Source: Granulosicoccus sp963833195 (GTDB lineage Bacteria; Pseudomonadota; Gammaproteobacteria; Granulosicoccales; Granulosicoccaceae). From it: a stretch of 64,000 bases of DNA. The stretch spans positions 744,001 to 808,000 of the forward strand of contig CAWHXF010000028.1 in the NCBI GenBank assembly GCA_963833195.1, in the 5' to 3' direction. Position numbers and translations under genes: made by a program. Of this stretch, positions 8,382 to 17,396 are shown one piece after another (position 1 is the stretch's first letter; every line of letters starts with the position of its first letter). Under the pieces are notes generated by a model, which did no database searches, was not told the DNA's origin, and worked only from the letters and a program-made list of their open reading frames with translations.

Positions 8382-9686
8382 ATGCACCGACGCACCGCCT
8401 CCACGCTCGCTCGCCCCGGCGCCCTCGCCCTGGCGATGGCCGGCCTGTTCAGCGCCCCGCACGCCCTCGCCCAGGACGACACGATCAAGGTCGGCATCCT
8501 GCACTCGCTCTCCGGCACGATGGCGATCTCGGAGACGACGCTCAAGGACACGATGCTGATGCTCATCGAGCAGCAGAACGCCAACGGCGGACTGCTCGGC
8601 AAGCAGCTCGAGGCCGTCGTCGTGGACCCGGCCTCCGACTGGCCGCTGTTCGCCGAGAAGGCGCGCGAGCTGATCGAGAACGAGGGCGTGGCCGCGACGT
8701 TCGGCTGCTGGACATCGGTGTCGAGAAAATCCGTGCTGCCGGTGTTCGAGGAGCTCAACAGCCCGCTCTTCTACCCCGTGCAGTACGAGGGCGAGGAGTC
8801 CTCGAAGAACGTCTACTACACCGGCGCCGCGCCGAACCAGCAGGCTATCCCGGCCGTGAACTATCTCAGGGACGAGCTCGGCGTCGAGCGCTGGGTGCTC
8901 GCCGGCACCGACTACGTCTACCCGCGCACCACGAACCGGATCCTGGAGGCGTACCTGAAGGACGCCGGCGTGGCCGACGAGGACATCCTGATCAACTACA
9001 CGCCCTTCGGCCATTCCGACTGGCAGTCGATCGTCTCGGAAATACAGACCTTCGGCTCCGAGGGCAAGAAGACCGCCGTCGTGTCCACCATCAACGGCGA
9101 CGCGAACGTGCCCTTCTACAAGGAGCTCGCGAACCAGGGCATCTCGGCCGAGGACATCCCGGTCATCGCCTTCTCGGTCGGCGAGGAGGAGCTCTCGGGC
9201 TTCGACACCGAGCCGCTCGTCGGCCACCTGGCCGCGTGGAACTACTTCATGAGCGTGGATTCGGACGCCAACGAGGAGTTCATCGACGCCTGGATCGAGT
9301 TCATCGGGGACGAGGAGCGCGTGACGAACGACCCGATGGAGGCGCACTACATCGGCTTCAACATGTGGGTGAAGGCCGTCGAGAAGGCCGGTACCACGGA
9401 CACCGACGCGGTGAACGAGGCCATCGTCGGCGTCACGGTGCCGAACCTGTCGGGCGGGTACAGCGCCATGATGCCGAACCACCACATCACCAAGCCCGTG
9501 CTGATCGGCGAGATCCAGGACGACGGCCAGTTCGAGATCGTCTGGGAGACGAACGGTCTGGTGCCCGGGGATGCCTGGTCGGACTTCCTCGACAGCTCCA
9601 AGGACCTGATGGCCGACTGGCAGCCGCCGCTGATGTGCGGCAACTACAACGTCGCGACGGGCGAGTGCTCCGGGCAGAACCTCTAG
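8382..9686 (+). CDS. urtA: Urea ABC transporter substrate-binding protein UrtA
   Basis: A 434-residue periplasmic binding protein of the branched-chain amide family. A signal peptide covers residues 1-31 (ending His-Ala-Leu-Ala-Gln), after which Ile-Lys-Val-Gly-Ile-Leu-His-Ser-Leu-Ser-Gly-Thr-Met-Ala begins the mature domain. The Gly-Cys-Trp-Thr-Ser segment, Tyr-Pro-Val-Gln-Tyr-Glu-Gly-Glu-Glu-Ser and Gly-Thr-Asp-Tyr-Val-Tyr-Pro are characteristic of UrtA/FmdD proteins rather than of leucine-binding LivJ. The Cys-rich tail (Met-Cys-Gly-Asn-Tyr) is also usual. It binds urea or short-chain amides for the UrtBCDE complex encoded directly downstream. The start is the ATG at the signal peptide; the frame is open further upstream into the promoter region. 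Confidence 0.92.
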   Translation: MHRRTASTLARPGALALAMAGLFSAPHALAQDDTIKVGILHSLSGTMAISETTLKDTMLMLIEQQNANGGLLGKQLEAVVVDPASDWPLFAEKARELIENEGVAATFGCWTSVSRKSVLPVFEELNSPLFYPVQYEGEESSKNVYYTGAAPNQQAIPAVNYLRDELGVERWVLAGTDYVYPRTTNRILEAYLKDAGVADEDILINYTPFGHSDWQSIVSEIQTFGSEGKKTAVVSTINGDANVPFYKELANQGISAEDIPVIAFSVGEEELSGFDTEPLVGHLAAWNYFMSVDSDANEEFIDAWIEFIGDEERVTNDPMEAHYIGFNMWVKAVEKAGTTDTDAVNEAIVGVTVPNLSGGYSAMMPNHHITKPVLIGEIQDDGQFEIVWETNGLVPGDAWSDFLDSSKDLMADWQPPLMCGNYNVATGECSGQNL

Positions 9687-9702
9687 GGCCCGGCACCGCC
9701 TC

Positions 9703-11343
9703 ATGACGCACGCACGCGGGGCCGGTGCGTCGGCCCTCGTCCTGCTGCTGCTCGTCGTGCTCGCGCCCTTCGGGGCGCGGGCCGACGTCACGACGGGCGA
9801 CCCCGCCCTCGACCCGATCTTCACCGCCTTCGTAGAGGGCCGCGGGGACGCGCGCGTCGAGGCGTTGAACGAGCTCGCGGCCTCCGGGCGCCCCGACACG
9901 CGCGCGTTGCTGCAGGGCATCCTCGACCGGGACTTCGGGCTGCACGAGGACACCGGCGAGATCGTGCGCGCCACGAAGCGCGGGCGCACCTACGATCTCG
10001 TCGGCCTGCTGGACGGCGAGGATCGGGGCAACGCGAAGCGTCGCGACGTGGAGCTCCTGAAGCTGGACAACGCGCTGCGCTCGCACCTGCGCGACCTCAT
10101 CGCGGGGCTCGGCCTCGAGTCCGAGGACCGAGGCGAGCGCCTGGCCGCCGTGCGCGCCCTGCTCTCCTCCCCCGAGGCGATCGAGCGCGAGCGCCTGGAC
10201 GCGCTGCTCGAGAGCGAGACCGATCCGGACGTGCTCGTCGCGCTCGGCGGCGTGCTCGCCCGCCAGCTCGTGACATCCGCCGATCCCGCCGAGCGGCGCG
10301 CGGGCATCGAGGCGCTCGGGCGGGACCTGTCGAACGACAGCCGGCGCGCCATCGCGGACATCGCGAACGCGCCGGACGATTCGGACTACGGGCAGGAGAC
10401 GCGGGAGCTCGCGCGCGTCGCCATGATCAGGCAGCTGCGCGCCGTCGACTGGTACGACACCCTCGAGACCGTCTTCTTCGGCCTGAGCCTCGGCTCGGTG
10501 CTGGTGCTGGCCGCGATCGGGCTCGCCATCACCTTCGGCGTGATGGGCGTGATCAACATGGCCCACGGCGAGCTCATCATGCTGGGCGCCTACACCGCGT
10601 GGGCGCTGCAGCAACTGCTGCCCGGCTCCGTCACCGCGGCGCTGCTGCTCTCCCTGCCGGCCGCGTTCGGGTTCTGCGCGCTGGTCGGCGTGGCGATCGA
10701 GAGGAGCGTCATCCGCTTTCTCTACGGCCGCCCGCTCGAGACGCTGCTGGCCACCTTCGGCATCAGCCTGATCCTGCAGCAGGCGGTGCGCACGTTCGTG
10801 TCGCCGCGCAACGTGCCGGTGGCGAACCCGCCCTTCATGCAGGGCACGCTCGACCTGAATCCGGTGTTCTCGCTCACGCTGAACCGGTTGTGGATCCTCG
10901 CGTTCTGCCTCGTCGTGTTCGCGGCGCTCCTGATCCTGCTGCGACGGTCGCGCTTCGGGCTCGAGATGCGCGCGGTCGCGCAGAACCGCCAGATGGCGCG
11001 CGCCATGGGCGTGCGCTCGGCACGCATCGACTCGCTGACCTTCGGCCTGGGGGCCGGCATCGCGGGCATCGCCGGCGTCGCGCTGTCGCAGCTCACGAAC
11101 GTCGGCCCGAACCTCGGCCAGGCCTACATCGTCGACAGCTTCATGGTCGTGGTGTTCGGCGGCGTAGGCAACCTGTGGGGCACGCTCATCGGCGGCATGA
11201 CGCTCGGCGTCGCGAACAAGCTCATGGAGCCGTGGGCCGGCGCCATCCTCGCCAAGGTGCTGGTGCTCGTGTTCCTGATCCTGTTCATACAGCGCCGGCC
11301 GCGCGGGCTCTTCCCGCAACGCGGCCGCGCGGCGGAGGCGTGA
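9703..11343 (+). CDS. urtB: Urea ABC transporter permease UrtB
   Basis: A 546-residue protein. Residues 1-27 form a signal peptide and residues 28-245 an alpha-helical soluble region with HEAT-like helices; this long periplasmic extension is normal for many proteobacterial UrtB proteins. The LivH-type permease follows, with Gly-Val-Met-Gly-Val-Ile-Asn-Met-Ala-His-Gly-Glu near residue 290 and the conserved Ala-Gln-Asn-Arg-x-Met-Ala-Arg-Ala-Met-Gly-Val coupling segment near residue 430. It pairs with UrtC to form the membrane channel. It starts 16 bases after urtA and ends 28 bases before urtC. Confidence 0.92.
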   Translation: MTHARGAGASALVLLLLVVLAPFGARADVTTGDPALDPIFTAFVEGRGDARVEALNELAASGRPDTRALLQGILDRDFGLHEDTGEIVRATKRGRTYDLVGLLDGEDRGNAKRRDVELLKLDNALRSHLRDLIAGLGLESEDRGERLAAVRALLSSPEAIERERLDALLESETDPDVLVALGGVLARQLVTSADPAERRAGIEALGRDLSNDSRRAIADIANAPDDSDYGQETRELARVAMIRQLRAVDWYDTLETVFFGLSLGSVLVLAAIGLAITFGVMGVINMAHGELIMLGAYTAWALQQLLPGSVTAALLLSLPAAFGFCALVGVAIERSVIRFLYGRPLETLLATFGISLILQQAVRTFVSPRNVPVANPPFMQGTLDLNPVFSLTLNRLWILAFCLVVFAALLILLRRSRFGLEMRAVAQNRQMARAMGVRSARIDSLTFGLGAGIAGIAGVALSQLTNVGPNLGQAYIVDSFMVVVFGGVGNLWGTLIGGMTLGVANKLMEPWAGAILAKVLVLVFLILFIQRRPRGLFPQRGRAAEA

Positions 11344-11371
11344 TGACGACCTGCCGCGACGGAAGCGTCAC

Positions 11372-12583
11372 ATGAGCGCCGCCACCGCGTCCGCCGGCCT
11401 CGTCGCGCCCGGCCTCGCGAGCACACGCTCCACGACGATCTTCTGCACGCTGCTCACGCTCGTGACGGTGGGGGTCGCCATCGCGGCGAACCTGCCCGCC
11501 GAGCATCCGGCGCACCTGGGCACCTTCACCGTCACGCTGCTGGGCAAGTACCTGACCTACGCGATCCTCGCGCTGTCGGTGGATCTCGTGTGGGGGTATC
11601 TGGGCATCCTGTCGCTCGGGCACGCGGCCTTCTTCGCGCTCGGCGGCTACGCGATGGGCATGTACCTCATGCGCCAGATCGGGGCGCGCGGCGTGTACGG
11701 CAATCCGGATCTGCCGGACTTCATGGTGTTCCTGAACTGGACCGAACTGCCCTGGTACTGGCAGGGCTTCGACATGTTCTGGTTCGCCGCGCTCATGATC
11801 TTCCTGGTGCCGGGGCTGCTCGCCTACGTCTTCGGCGCGCTCGCCTTCCGCTCGCGCGTGAACGGGGTGTACCTGTCGATCATCACGCAGGCCATGACCT
11901 ACGCGCTGCTGCTCGCGTTCTACCGCAACGAGATGGGCTTCGGCGGCAACAACGGGCTGACCGACTTCCGCGAGCTGCTCGGGTTCGATCTTCGGAGCAA
12001 CGCCGTGCGCATCGGGCTGTTCGTGGCCTCCGCGGTCGCGCTGCTGCTGTCGTATCTGGCGTGCGTGGCGGTGCTGCGCTCGCGCCTCGGGCGCGTCGCC
12101 GTCGCCATCCGCGACGCGGAGAGCCGCACGCGCTTCATCGGCTATCCGGTGGACCGCGTCAAGGTCGTGATCTTCACGATGTCGGCCATGATCGCGGGCC
12201 TCGCGGGCGCGCTGTACGTGCCGCAGGTCGGCATCATCAACCCCGGCGAGTTCGCGCCGCTGAACAGCATCGAGGCCGTCGTGTGGGTCGCCATCGGCGG
12301 GCGCGGCACGCTGTGGGGCGCCGTCATCGGCGCGCTCGGCGTGAACTTCGCGAAGACCTGGTTCACCGGGGCGTATCCCGAGGCCTGGCTGTTCGCGCTG
12401 GGGCTGCTGTTCGTGCTCGTGACGCTGTTGCTGCCGAAGGGAATCGCGGGCCTGTTCGGAAGCGGCTTCCGGCGCCGTCCCGCGACCCCGGCCGCGAAGG
12501 AGCCACCCGCCGGTCCGGCCGACGTCGATCCCGTCGGGCAGTCCGCCGCGACGCCCTCGCCCGCCGGAGCTCCGAGCCGATGA
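11372..12583 (+). CDS. urtC: Urea ABC transporter permease UrtC
   Basis: A 403-residue LivM-type permease with about ten membrane segments. Recognisable elements are Leu-Ser-Leu-Gly-His-Ala-Ala-Phe-Phe-Ala-Leu-Gly-Gly-Tyr-Ala and the cytoplasmic coupling loop Ala-Ile-Arg-Asp-Ala-Glu-Ser-Arg-Thr-Arg-Phe-Ile-Gly-Tyr, both typical of UrtC. The insert with Trp-Tyr-Trp-Gln-Gly-Phe between helices is also family-specific. A Pro/Ala-rich hydrophilic tail of about 35 residues follows the last helix. The TGA stop overlaps the urtD ATG by four bases, so translation of the two is probably coupled. Confidence 0.92.
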   Translation: MSAATASAGLVAPGLASTRSTTIFCTLLTLVTVGVAIAANLPAEHPAHLGTFTVTLLGKYLTYAILALSVDLVWGYLGILSLGHAAFFALGGYAMGMYLMRQIGARGVYGNPDLPDFMVFLNWTELPWYWQGFDMFWFAALMIFLVPGLLAYVFGALAFRSRVNGVYLSIITQAMTYALLLAFYRNEMGFGGNNGLTDFRELLGFDLRSNAVRIGLFVASAVALLLSYLACVAVLRSRLGRVAVAIRDAESRTRFIGYPVDRVKVVIFTMSAMIAGLAGALYVPQVGIINPGEFAPLNSIEAVVWVAIGGRGTLWGAVIGALGVNFAKTWFTGAYPEAWLFALGLLFVLVTLLLPKGIAGLFGSGFRRRPATPAAKEPPAGPADVDPVGQSAATPSPAGAPSR

Positions 12584-13401
12584 TGCGCCGCGACAGGACC
12601 TTCGAGTTCCTGATCCCGAAGCGGGTCGAGAACCTCGATCTGTCGCACGGCACCGTGCTCTACATGGAGGACGTGTCGGTGAGCTTCGACGGGTTCCGCG
12701 CCATCGACGGGCTTGACTTCCACGTCGATGCGGGGGAGCTTCGCGCGCTCATCGGGCCGAACGGCGCCGGCAAGACGACGATGATGGACATCGTCACCGG
12801 CAAGACGAAGCCGGACACGGGCAGCGTCTGGTTCGGCCAGCGCATCAACCTGCTGCGCATGAACGAGGCCGAGATCGCGCGCGCGGGCATAGGCAGGAAG
12901 TTCCAGCGGCCCACCGTGTTCGAGGAGCTCGACGTGCACGCGAACCTCGAGTTGTCGATGGCCGGCGAGCGCGGCGTGTGGAGGACGTTCCGCGCGCGGC
13001 TGGACGCGGCGTCGCGCGAGCGCATCGACGCGGTGGCCGAGACCATCGGTCTCTCGGACGCCTTGCGCGCGCGCGCGGGCGCGCTGTCGCACGGCCAGAA
13101 GCAGTGGCTGGAGATCGGCATGCTGATCATGCAGAACCCCGTGCTGCTGCTCGTCGACGAACCGGCCGCCGGCATGACGCACCAGGAGATGGACCGCACC
13201 ATCGAGCTTCTGAAGGCGCTCGCCGGAGATCACGCGGTGGTGGTGGTCGAGCACGACATGGACTTCGTGCGCGCGCTCGACGCCCCCGTCACCGTGCTGC
13301 ACCAGGGCTCGGTGCTGGCCGAGGGCAGCATGGCGCAGGTGCAGAGCGATCCGCGCGTGATGGAGGTGTACCTCGGCACCGCGGCGCAGGTCCCCCGATG
13401 A
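12580..13401 (+). CDS. urtD: Urea ABC transporter ATP-binding protein UrtD
   Basis: A 273-residue LivG-type ATPase. It has Walker A (GPNGAGKTT, about residues 60-68), the UrtD-specific variant signature Leu-Ser-His-Gly-Gln-Lys-Gln-Trp-Leu-Glu-Ile-Gly-Met and Walker B Leu-Leu-Val-Asp-Glu-Pro-Ala-Ala-Gly-Met. The His in place of Gly in the signature is normal in this family. Two tandem ATGs at 12580 and 12583 could both serve; the first overlaps the urtC stop by four bases and is preferred. The stop overlaps urtE by four bases. Confidence 0.92.
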   Translation: MMRRDRTFEFLIPKRVENLDLSHGTVLYMEDVSVSFDGFRAIDGLDFHVDAGELRALIGPNGAGKTTMMDIVTGKTKPDTGSVWFGQRINLLRMNEAEIARAGIGRKFQRPTVFEELDVHANLELSMAGERGVWRTFRARLDAASRERIDAVAETIGLSDALRARAGALSHGQKQWLEIGMLIMQNPVLLLVDEPAAGMTHQEMDRTIELLKALAGDHAVVVVEHDMDFVRALDAPVTVLHQGSVLAEGSMAQVQSDPRVMEVYLGTAAQVPR

Positions 13402-14129
13402 GCGCACGCGTCGCCACGGCCGTCGCCGACGCCCCGGTGCTCGCCCTCGAGGCGGTCTCGCAGTACTACGGCTCCTCGCACACGCTGCGCGGCGTCGACC
13501 TGGTCGTGGGCGACGGCTGCACCGTGCTGATGGGCAGGAACGGCGTCGGCAAGACGACGCTGATGCAGTGCATCGCGGGGCTGCTGCCCGTGCGCGACGG
13601 TGCCGTGCGACTCGCCGGGGCGGACATCACGCGGCTGTCCGCCGAGCGCCGCGCCGCGGCGGGCATCGGCTACGTGCCGCAGGGCCGGCAGATCTTCCCG
13701 CTGTTGACCGTGGAGGAGAACCTGCGCATCGGCCTGCCCTCGCGCCGCGACGGCTCGAAGAGGATCCCGCCCGAGATCCACGAGCTCTTCCCGGTGCTCG
13801 CCGACATGAAGTCGCGCCGTGGCGGGGATCTCTCGGGCGGTCAGCAGCAGCAGCTCGCGATCGGTCGGGCGCTGGCCACCCAGCCCGACATCCTGCTGCT
13901 CGACGAACCGACCGAAGGCATCCAGCCGAACATCGTCGCCGAGATCGGCGACATCGTCAGGAAGCTGTGCGACGAGGTCGGGCTCGCGGTGCTGCTGGTG
14001 GAACAGAAGCTGCCCTTCGCGCGGCGCGTCGGGGACCGGTTCGCGCTGATGGATCGCGGCGCGATCGTGGCCGAGGGCGCGATGGGCGGGCTGGACGACG
14101 AGCTGGTGCGGCGTTACCTGACGGTGTGA
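13398..14129 (+). CDS. urtE: Urea ABC transporter ATP-binding protein UrtE
   Basis: A 243-residue LivF-type ATPase, the second nucleotide-binding subunit of the Urt importer. Walker A is GRNGVGKTT (about residues 44-52), the signature is Leu-Ser-Gly-Gly-Gln-Gln-Gln-Gln-Leu-Ala-Ile, and Walker B is Leu-Leu-Leu-Asp-Glu-Pro-Thr-Glu-Gly-Ile-Gln-Pro. The Gly-Arg-Asn-Gly and Thr-Glu-Gly-Ile-Gln-Pro-Asn forms are diagnostic of UrtE. It closes the urtABCDE operon. No urease structural or accessory genes follow within the window, so the imported urea or amide must be handled by genes elsewhere. Confidence 0.92.
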   Translation: MSARVATAVADAPVLALEAVSQYYGSSHTLRGVDLVVGDGCTVLMGRNGVGKTTLMQCIAGLLPVRDGAVRLAGADITRLSAERRAAAGIGYVPQGRQIFPLLTVEENLRIGLPSRRDGSKRIPPEIHELFPVLADMKSRRGGDLSGGQQQQLAIGRALATQPDILLLDEPTEGIQPNIVAEIGDIVRKLCDEVGLAVLLVEQKLPFARRVGDRFALMDRGAIVAEGAMGGLDDELVRRYLTV

Positions 14130-14136
14130 TCGTGCG

Positions 14137-14152
14137 CCGCGCCGCGGCGCGG
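14137..14152. repeat. Perfect 16-base palindrome downstream of urtE
   Basis: CCGCGCCGCGGCGCGG reads the same on both strands and lies 8 bases after the urtE stop. It could form a hairpin in the transcript that stabilises the 3' end or slows polymerase, but no T-tract follows, so it is not called a terminator. In DNA this GC-rich it may also be chance. Confidence 0.3.
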
Positions 14153-14298
14153 GCGTCTGGCCCTCGGAAGGCCGTGGACATTGCAACAAGTGCCACCACG
14201 GCACATGGCAAGTTCCCGCCCTGCCACGCTGACAGCGGGATCGCACTGGACCCCGACACGCCTGTCCCGTCCCGGGGCCGGACCCACGAGGTGAACGG

Positions 14299-15000
14299 AT
14301 GCGGACTCGTCCCGGCCAGCAGGATGGTGACGGCTCGAGGTCCGACGCGATTTCGCGCGGCCTCGCCGTCGCCGCACTGTTCGGCGCGGCCTTCGCGCTG
14401 GCCTGCGACATCGGGATGTGGCTCGTGATCGACGGGTACGACCCCGTCGCCCAGACCATCAGCGAGCTTGCCGCCGGGCCGCACAAGTGGGTCCAGGACT
14501 ACGGCATCGTCGTCTTCGCGCTCGGCACCCTGGGGCTGGCGCTCGCGCACCTGCTGCACGGCGGCAGCGGCGTGGCGGCGTGGACGGTGCGGGTCGCGCT
14601 GGTGCTGCTCGTGCTGGACGTGGGCCTCGTCGCGGTGTGGAACCAGTACGGCAACGGGCGCCCGGGCGGGCTCGTCATCCACACGCGGCTGGTGTGGGCG
14701 CTCTACGCGATCGTCCCGATCCTGATGTGGTCGGCCGCCTCCGCGCCCATCGGCCGCGATGCCGCGCCGACGCGCTTCGGCAGGAAGGCGGCGGTGGCGT
14801 GGGTGGTGCTCGCGCCGGTGTACTACGTGGTCCCGCCGGGGCTGGACGGCGCCTACGAGCGGCTGCTGGCCATCGCGATGATCGGTACCGTGGCCGGCAT
14901 CGCCTGGCGATTGCAACATGACACCCGGGATGCCGTGCGCGATGCCCGGAGCGACGGTCCGGCCGGGGCACTGCCGCGGTCGGCCGGGGTCACCTCGTGA
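14299..15000 (+). CDS. DUF998 family membrane protein
   Basis: A 233-residue protein with six to seven hydrophobic segments. The segment Asp-Pro-Val-Ala-Gln-Thr-Ile-Ser-Glu-Leu-Ala-Ala-Gly-Pro after the first helix, with a polar Trp-Val-Gln-Asp next to the second, is the typical DUF998 (PF06197-like) pattern. No enzymatic role is established for the family. It is the first gene of a tight run (DUF998, DUF421, hydrolase, SMP-30) and its stop overlaps the next gene's GTG by four bases. The 169 bases between urtE and this gene hold only the palindrome noted separately; I see no clear promoter. Confidence 0.7.
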   Translation: MRTRPGQQDGDGSRSDAISRGLAVAALFGAAFALACDIGMWLVIDGYDPVAQTISELAAGPHKWVQDYGIVVFALGTLGLALAHLLHGGSGVAAWTVRVALVLLVLDVGLVAVWNQYGNGRPGGLVIHTRLVWALYAIVPILMWSAASAPIGRDAAPTRFGRKAAVAWVVLAPVYYVVPPGLDGAYERLLAIAMIGTVAGIAWRLQHDTRDAVRDARSDGPAGALPRSAGVTS

Positions 15001-15518
15001 GCATGGACTGGCTGACGAGCGACGCGGGCAGCCTCGTGCGCATCGCGCTCTCCGCGGCGCTCGTGCTGGCCGCCACCATCGCCGTCATCCGCGTCAACGG
15101 CCTGCGCTCGCTGTCGAAGATGTCGAGCTTCGACTTCGCCGTGACCGTCGCGATCGGCAGCGTCGTGGCCAGCACCGTGCTGGCCGACAGCCCGTCGGTC
15201 GTGGAGGGCGGGTTCGCCATCGCCGCGCTGCTGGGCTCCCAGCGCATCGTCGCCATGGCCCGCGTGCGCTTCGGCGCGTCGAGTCTCGTCGACAACGCCC
15301 CCGTCGTGCTGATGCGCGGCCAGGCGCTGGACGAGGCCGCGCTCGCATCGACGCGAGTCAGCCGCGAGGATGTCTACGCGAAGCTGCGCGAGGCGAACGT
15401 GACACACCTGAACCAGGTGCATCGCGTGGTGCTCGAGTCGACCGGCGACATCTCCGTGCTGCACGGCGAACCGGGCTCGACGCTGGACGAGCGGCTGATG
15501 CTCGGGGTGCGCGATTAG
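14997..15518 (+). CDS. DUF421 (YetF/YcaP-type) membrane protein
   Basis: A 173-residue protein with a short N-terminus, about three hydrophobic segments (residues 10-95) and a soluble C-terminal domain. The segment Gly-Leu-Arg-Ser-Leu-Ser-Lys-Met-Ser-Ser-Phe-Asp-Phe-Ala-Val-Thr-Val-Ala-Ile-Gly is the DUF421 signature. The C-terminal part has Ala-Pro-Val-Val-Leu-Met-Arg-Gly-Gln and the Asn-Gln-Val-His-x-Val-Val-Leu-Glu-x-Thr-Gly-Asp-Ile-Ser-Val strand typical of the YetF C-terminal domain. Function is unknown; homologues are general membrane or sporulation proteins. The GTG start overlaps the previous stop (GTGA). Confidence 0.75.
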   Translation: MSMDWLTSDAGSLVRIALSAALVLAATIAVIRVNGLRSLSKMSSFDFAVTVAIGSVVASTVLADSPSVVEGGFAIAALLGSQRIVAMARVRFGASSLVDNAPVVLMRGQALDEAALASTRVSREDVYAKLREANVTHLNQVHRVVLESTGDISVLHGEPGSTLDERLMLGVRD

Positions 15519-15525
15519 CGAAGCG

Positions 15526-16317
15526 ATGAAGGGCGTCGAGTTGCACGTCGACGGCCACGGCCCCGACACGATCGTCATGGTGCACGGCTGGCCCGACACG
15601 TGGCGCCTCTGGGACGCGCAGGTCGAGGCGCTCGCGTTGCGCTTTCGCTGCGTGCGGTTCACCCTGCCCGGGTTCGCCCCGGGCGACGAGCGCCGTGCGC
15701 GCGGTCTCGCCGAGGTGGTGGCGACGCTGCACCGGGTCGTGCTCGACGCCGCCGAAGGCCGGCCCGTCACGCTGCTGCTGCACGACTGGGGCTGCGTCTA
15801 CGGCTACCGCTTCGCGCAGGTGCATCCGGAGCTGGTGCGCCGGGTGGTCGCGCTCGATGTCGGCGACGGCGGCTCGCAGGCTCATCTCGACTCGCTCGGA
15901 GTCGGCGCGAAGCTCGGCATCTTCGCGTACCAGAACTGGCTGTCGCTCGCGTGGCGCATCGGTGGATCGGTCGGCGACGCCATGACGCGCAGCTTCGCGA
16001 AGCGCGTGCGCGCGCCGGGCGATCCCGCCACCATCGGCTCGCGCATGAACTACCCGTACTGGATCCGATGGGGCCGCTCCGGGCAGTCCTACGACGAGCT
16101 GCGCCCGTTCGAGCCGAGCGTGCCGACGCTGTACGTCTGGGGCACGCGCAAGCCCTTCATGCTGCATTCGCCCGAGTGGGTGCACACGATCGACGCCGCG
16201 CCCGGCTCGCGCGCCGTGGCGCTGGAGAGCGGACATTGGCCGATGCGCGAACGCGCGCAGGAGTTGAACGCGTTGCTGCTGGACTGGCTGGAAGAGACTG
16301 ACGACACTTCGGGCTGA
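15526..16317 (+). CDS. Alpha/beta-fold hydrolase with Asp nucleophile
   Basis: A 263-residue alpha/beta hydrolase. The oxyanion-hole segment is Met-Val-His-Gly-Trp-Pro-Asp (about residues 18-24) and the nucleophile elbow reads Leu-His-Asp-Trp-Gly-Cys (about residues 85-90), so the nucleophile is Asp rather than Ser, as in epoxide hydrolases and haloalkane dehalogenases. The catalytic His lies in Ser-Gly-His-Trp-Pro-Met near residue 237. The lid between residues 120 and 190 is rich in aromatic residues. Family membership alone does not separate epoxide hydrolase from dehalogenase or other activity. It lies 7 bases after the DUF421 gene and 20 bases before the SMP-30 gene, so it is probably in the same operon. 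Confidence 0.75.
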   Translation: MKGVELHVDGHGPDTIVMVHGWPDTWRLWDAQVEALALRFRCVRFTLPGFAPGDERRARGLAEVVATLHRVVLDAAEGRPVTLLLHDWGCVYGYRFAQVHPELVRRVVALDVGDGGSQAHLDSLGVGAKLGIFAYQNWLSLAWRIGGSVGDAMTRSFAKRVRAPGDPATIGSRMNYPYWIRWGRSGQSYDELRPFEPSVPTLYVWGTRKPFMLHSPEWVHTIDAAPGSRAVALESGHWPMRERAQELNALLLDWLEETDDTSG

Positions 16318-16337
16318 ACCCTCCGGGAACCACGTCC

Positions 16338-17240
16338 TTGACCGACTTCGACATCGTCGACGACCGCTTCGCAGGCTTCACGCTGCCCGACGCGGGACTG
16401 GAGCTGCTGGCGAGCGGCTTTCGCTCGGTCGCGGGTCCGGTGTGGATGGGCGATGCCGGTTGCCTGCTGTTCCAGGACCTGCCGCGCAACCGCACGATGC
16501 GCTGGTCCGAGACGGAGGGCGTCTCGGTGTACCGCGCCCCGTCCGGCTACGCCGACGGCCAGACCCGCGATCCGCGCGGACGGCTCGTCGCCTGCTCGCA
16601 CCGCGGGCGCTGCCTCTACCGCACCGAGCTCGACGGCCACGTCATCACGCTCGTGACCCACCACGCCGGCAAGCGGCTGAACGCCCTGAACGACGTCGTC
16701 GCGAAGTCCGACGGCACGCTGTGGTTCACCGATTCGCTGCACGGCATCTCCAACGACTACGAAGGCGGTCGGCAGAGCTCCGAGCAACCGCCCGCGGTCT
16801 ATCGCTTCGATCCCTCCACCCGCGACATCCGCATCGTCGCCGAGGACTTCGAGGGTCCGGGCGGGCTCGCCTTCTCGCCCGACCAGACGCGGCTGTACGT
16901 CGCCGACACGGGAAACCCGGCGCAGGCCGATCCGGACCGGCACATCCGCGCCTTCGACGTCGCACCGGACGGCACGCTCTCCGGCGCAGACGTCTTCTAC
17001 GAGATCTCGCCCGGCCACTGCCGCGGGATGGCGGTGGACGAGCGCGGCAATGTCTGGGCGAGCGCGGCCGACGGCGTGCACTGCCTGTCCCCGGACGGGC
17101 GTCTGCTGGGCAAGGTGCGCGTGCCGCAGAGAGTGGCGAACGTCGCCTTCGGCGAGCTGCACCGGAACCGGCTCTTCATCGCCGCATCGCACGCGCTGTA
17201 CGCGGTGTTCCTGAACGTGCGCGGTGCGGCGTTCCCTTGA
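16338..17240 (+). CDS. SMP-30/gluconolactonase/LRE family protein
   Basis: A 300-residue six-bladed beta-propeller. It begins at a TTG, the only start near the expected N-terminus. Family markers are Ala-Gly-Pro-Val-Trp-Met near residue 32, Asn-Asp-Val-Val-Ala-Lys-Ser-Asp-Gly-Thr-Leu-Trp-Phe-Thr-Asp near residue 118, and Gly-Gly-Leu-Ala-Phe-Ser-Pro-Asp-Gln-Thr-Arg-Leu-Tyr-Val-Ala-Asp near residue 175. Conserved acidic and Asn residues of these motifs bind the divalent metal. Members hydrolyse sugar lactones or other lactones. The usual Ser-Pro before Asn-Asp is Ala-Leu here, a mild departure. The neighbouring hydrolase suggests a shared catabolic task, but the substrate is not evident. Confidence 0.8.
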   Translation: MTDFDIVDDRFAGFTLPDAGLELLASGFRSVAGPVWMGDAGCLLFQDLPRNRTMRWSETEGVSVYRAPSGYADGQTRDPRGRLVACSHRGRCLYRTELDGHVITLVTHHAGKRLNALNDVVAKSDGTLWFTDSLHGISNDYEGGRQSSEQPPAVYRFDPSTRDIRIVAEDFEGPGGLAFSPDQTRLYVADTGNPAQADPDRHIRAFDVAPDGTLSGADVFYEISPGHCRGMAVDERGNVWASAADGVHCLSPDGRLLGKVRVPQRVANVAFGELHRNRLFIAASHALYAVFLNVRGAAFP

Positions 17241-17396
17241 CGGAACAGACGGCAAGGAACTCCCGCCTCCCACCGCGGGCGGCGACGTGATCGAGAAGCT
17301 GTCGAGCGCGGCCTGAGGCGCCCGGGCCTGCGACTCGACGCCCGCCCCTCCTTTCTCTACGCTCGCGCGTTCCGTTCATTCCGGACAGACCATCGC

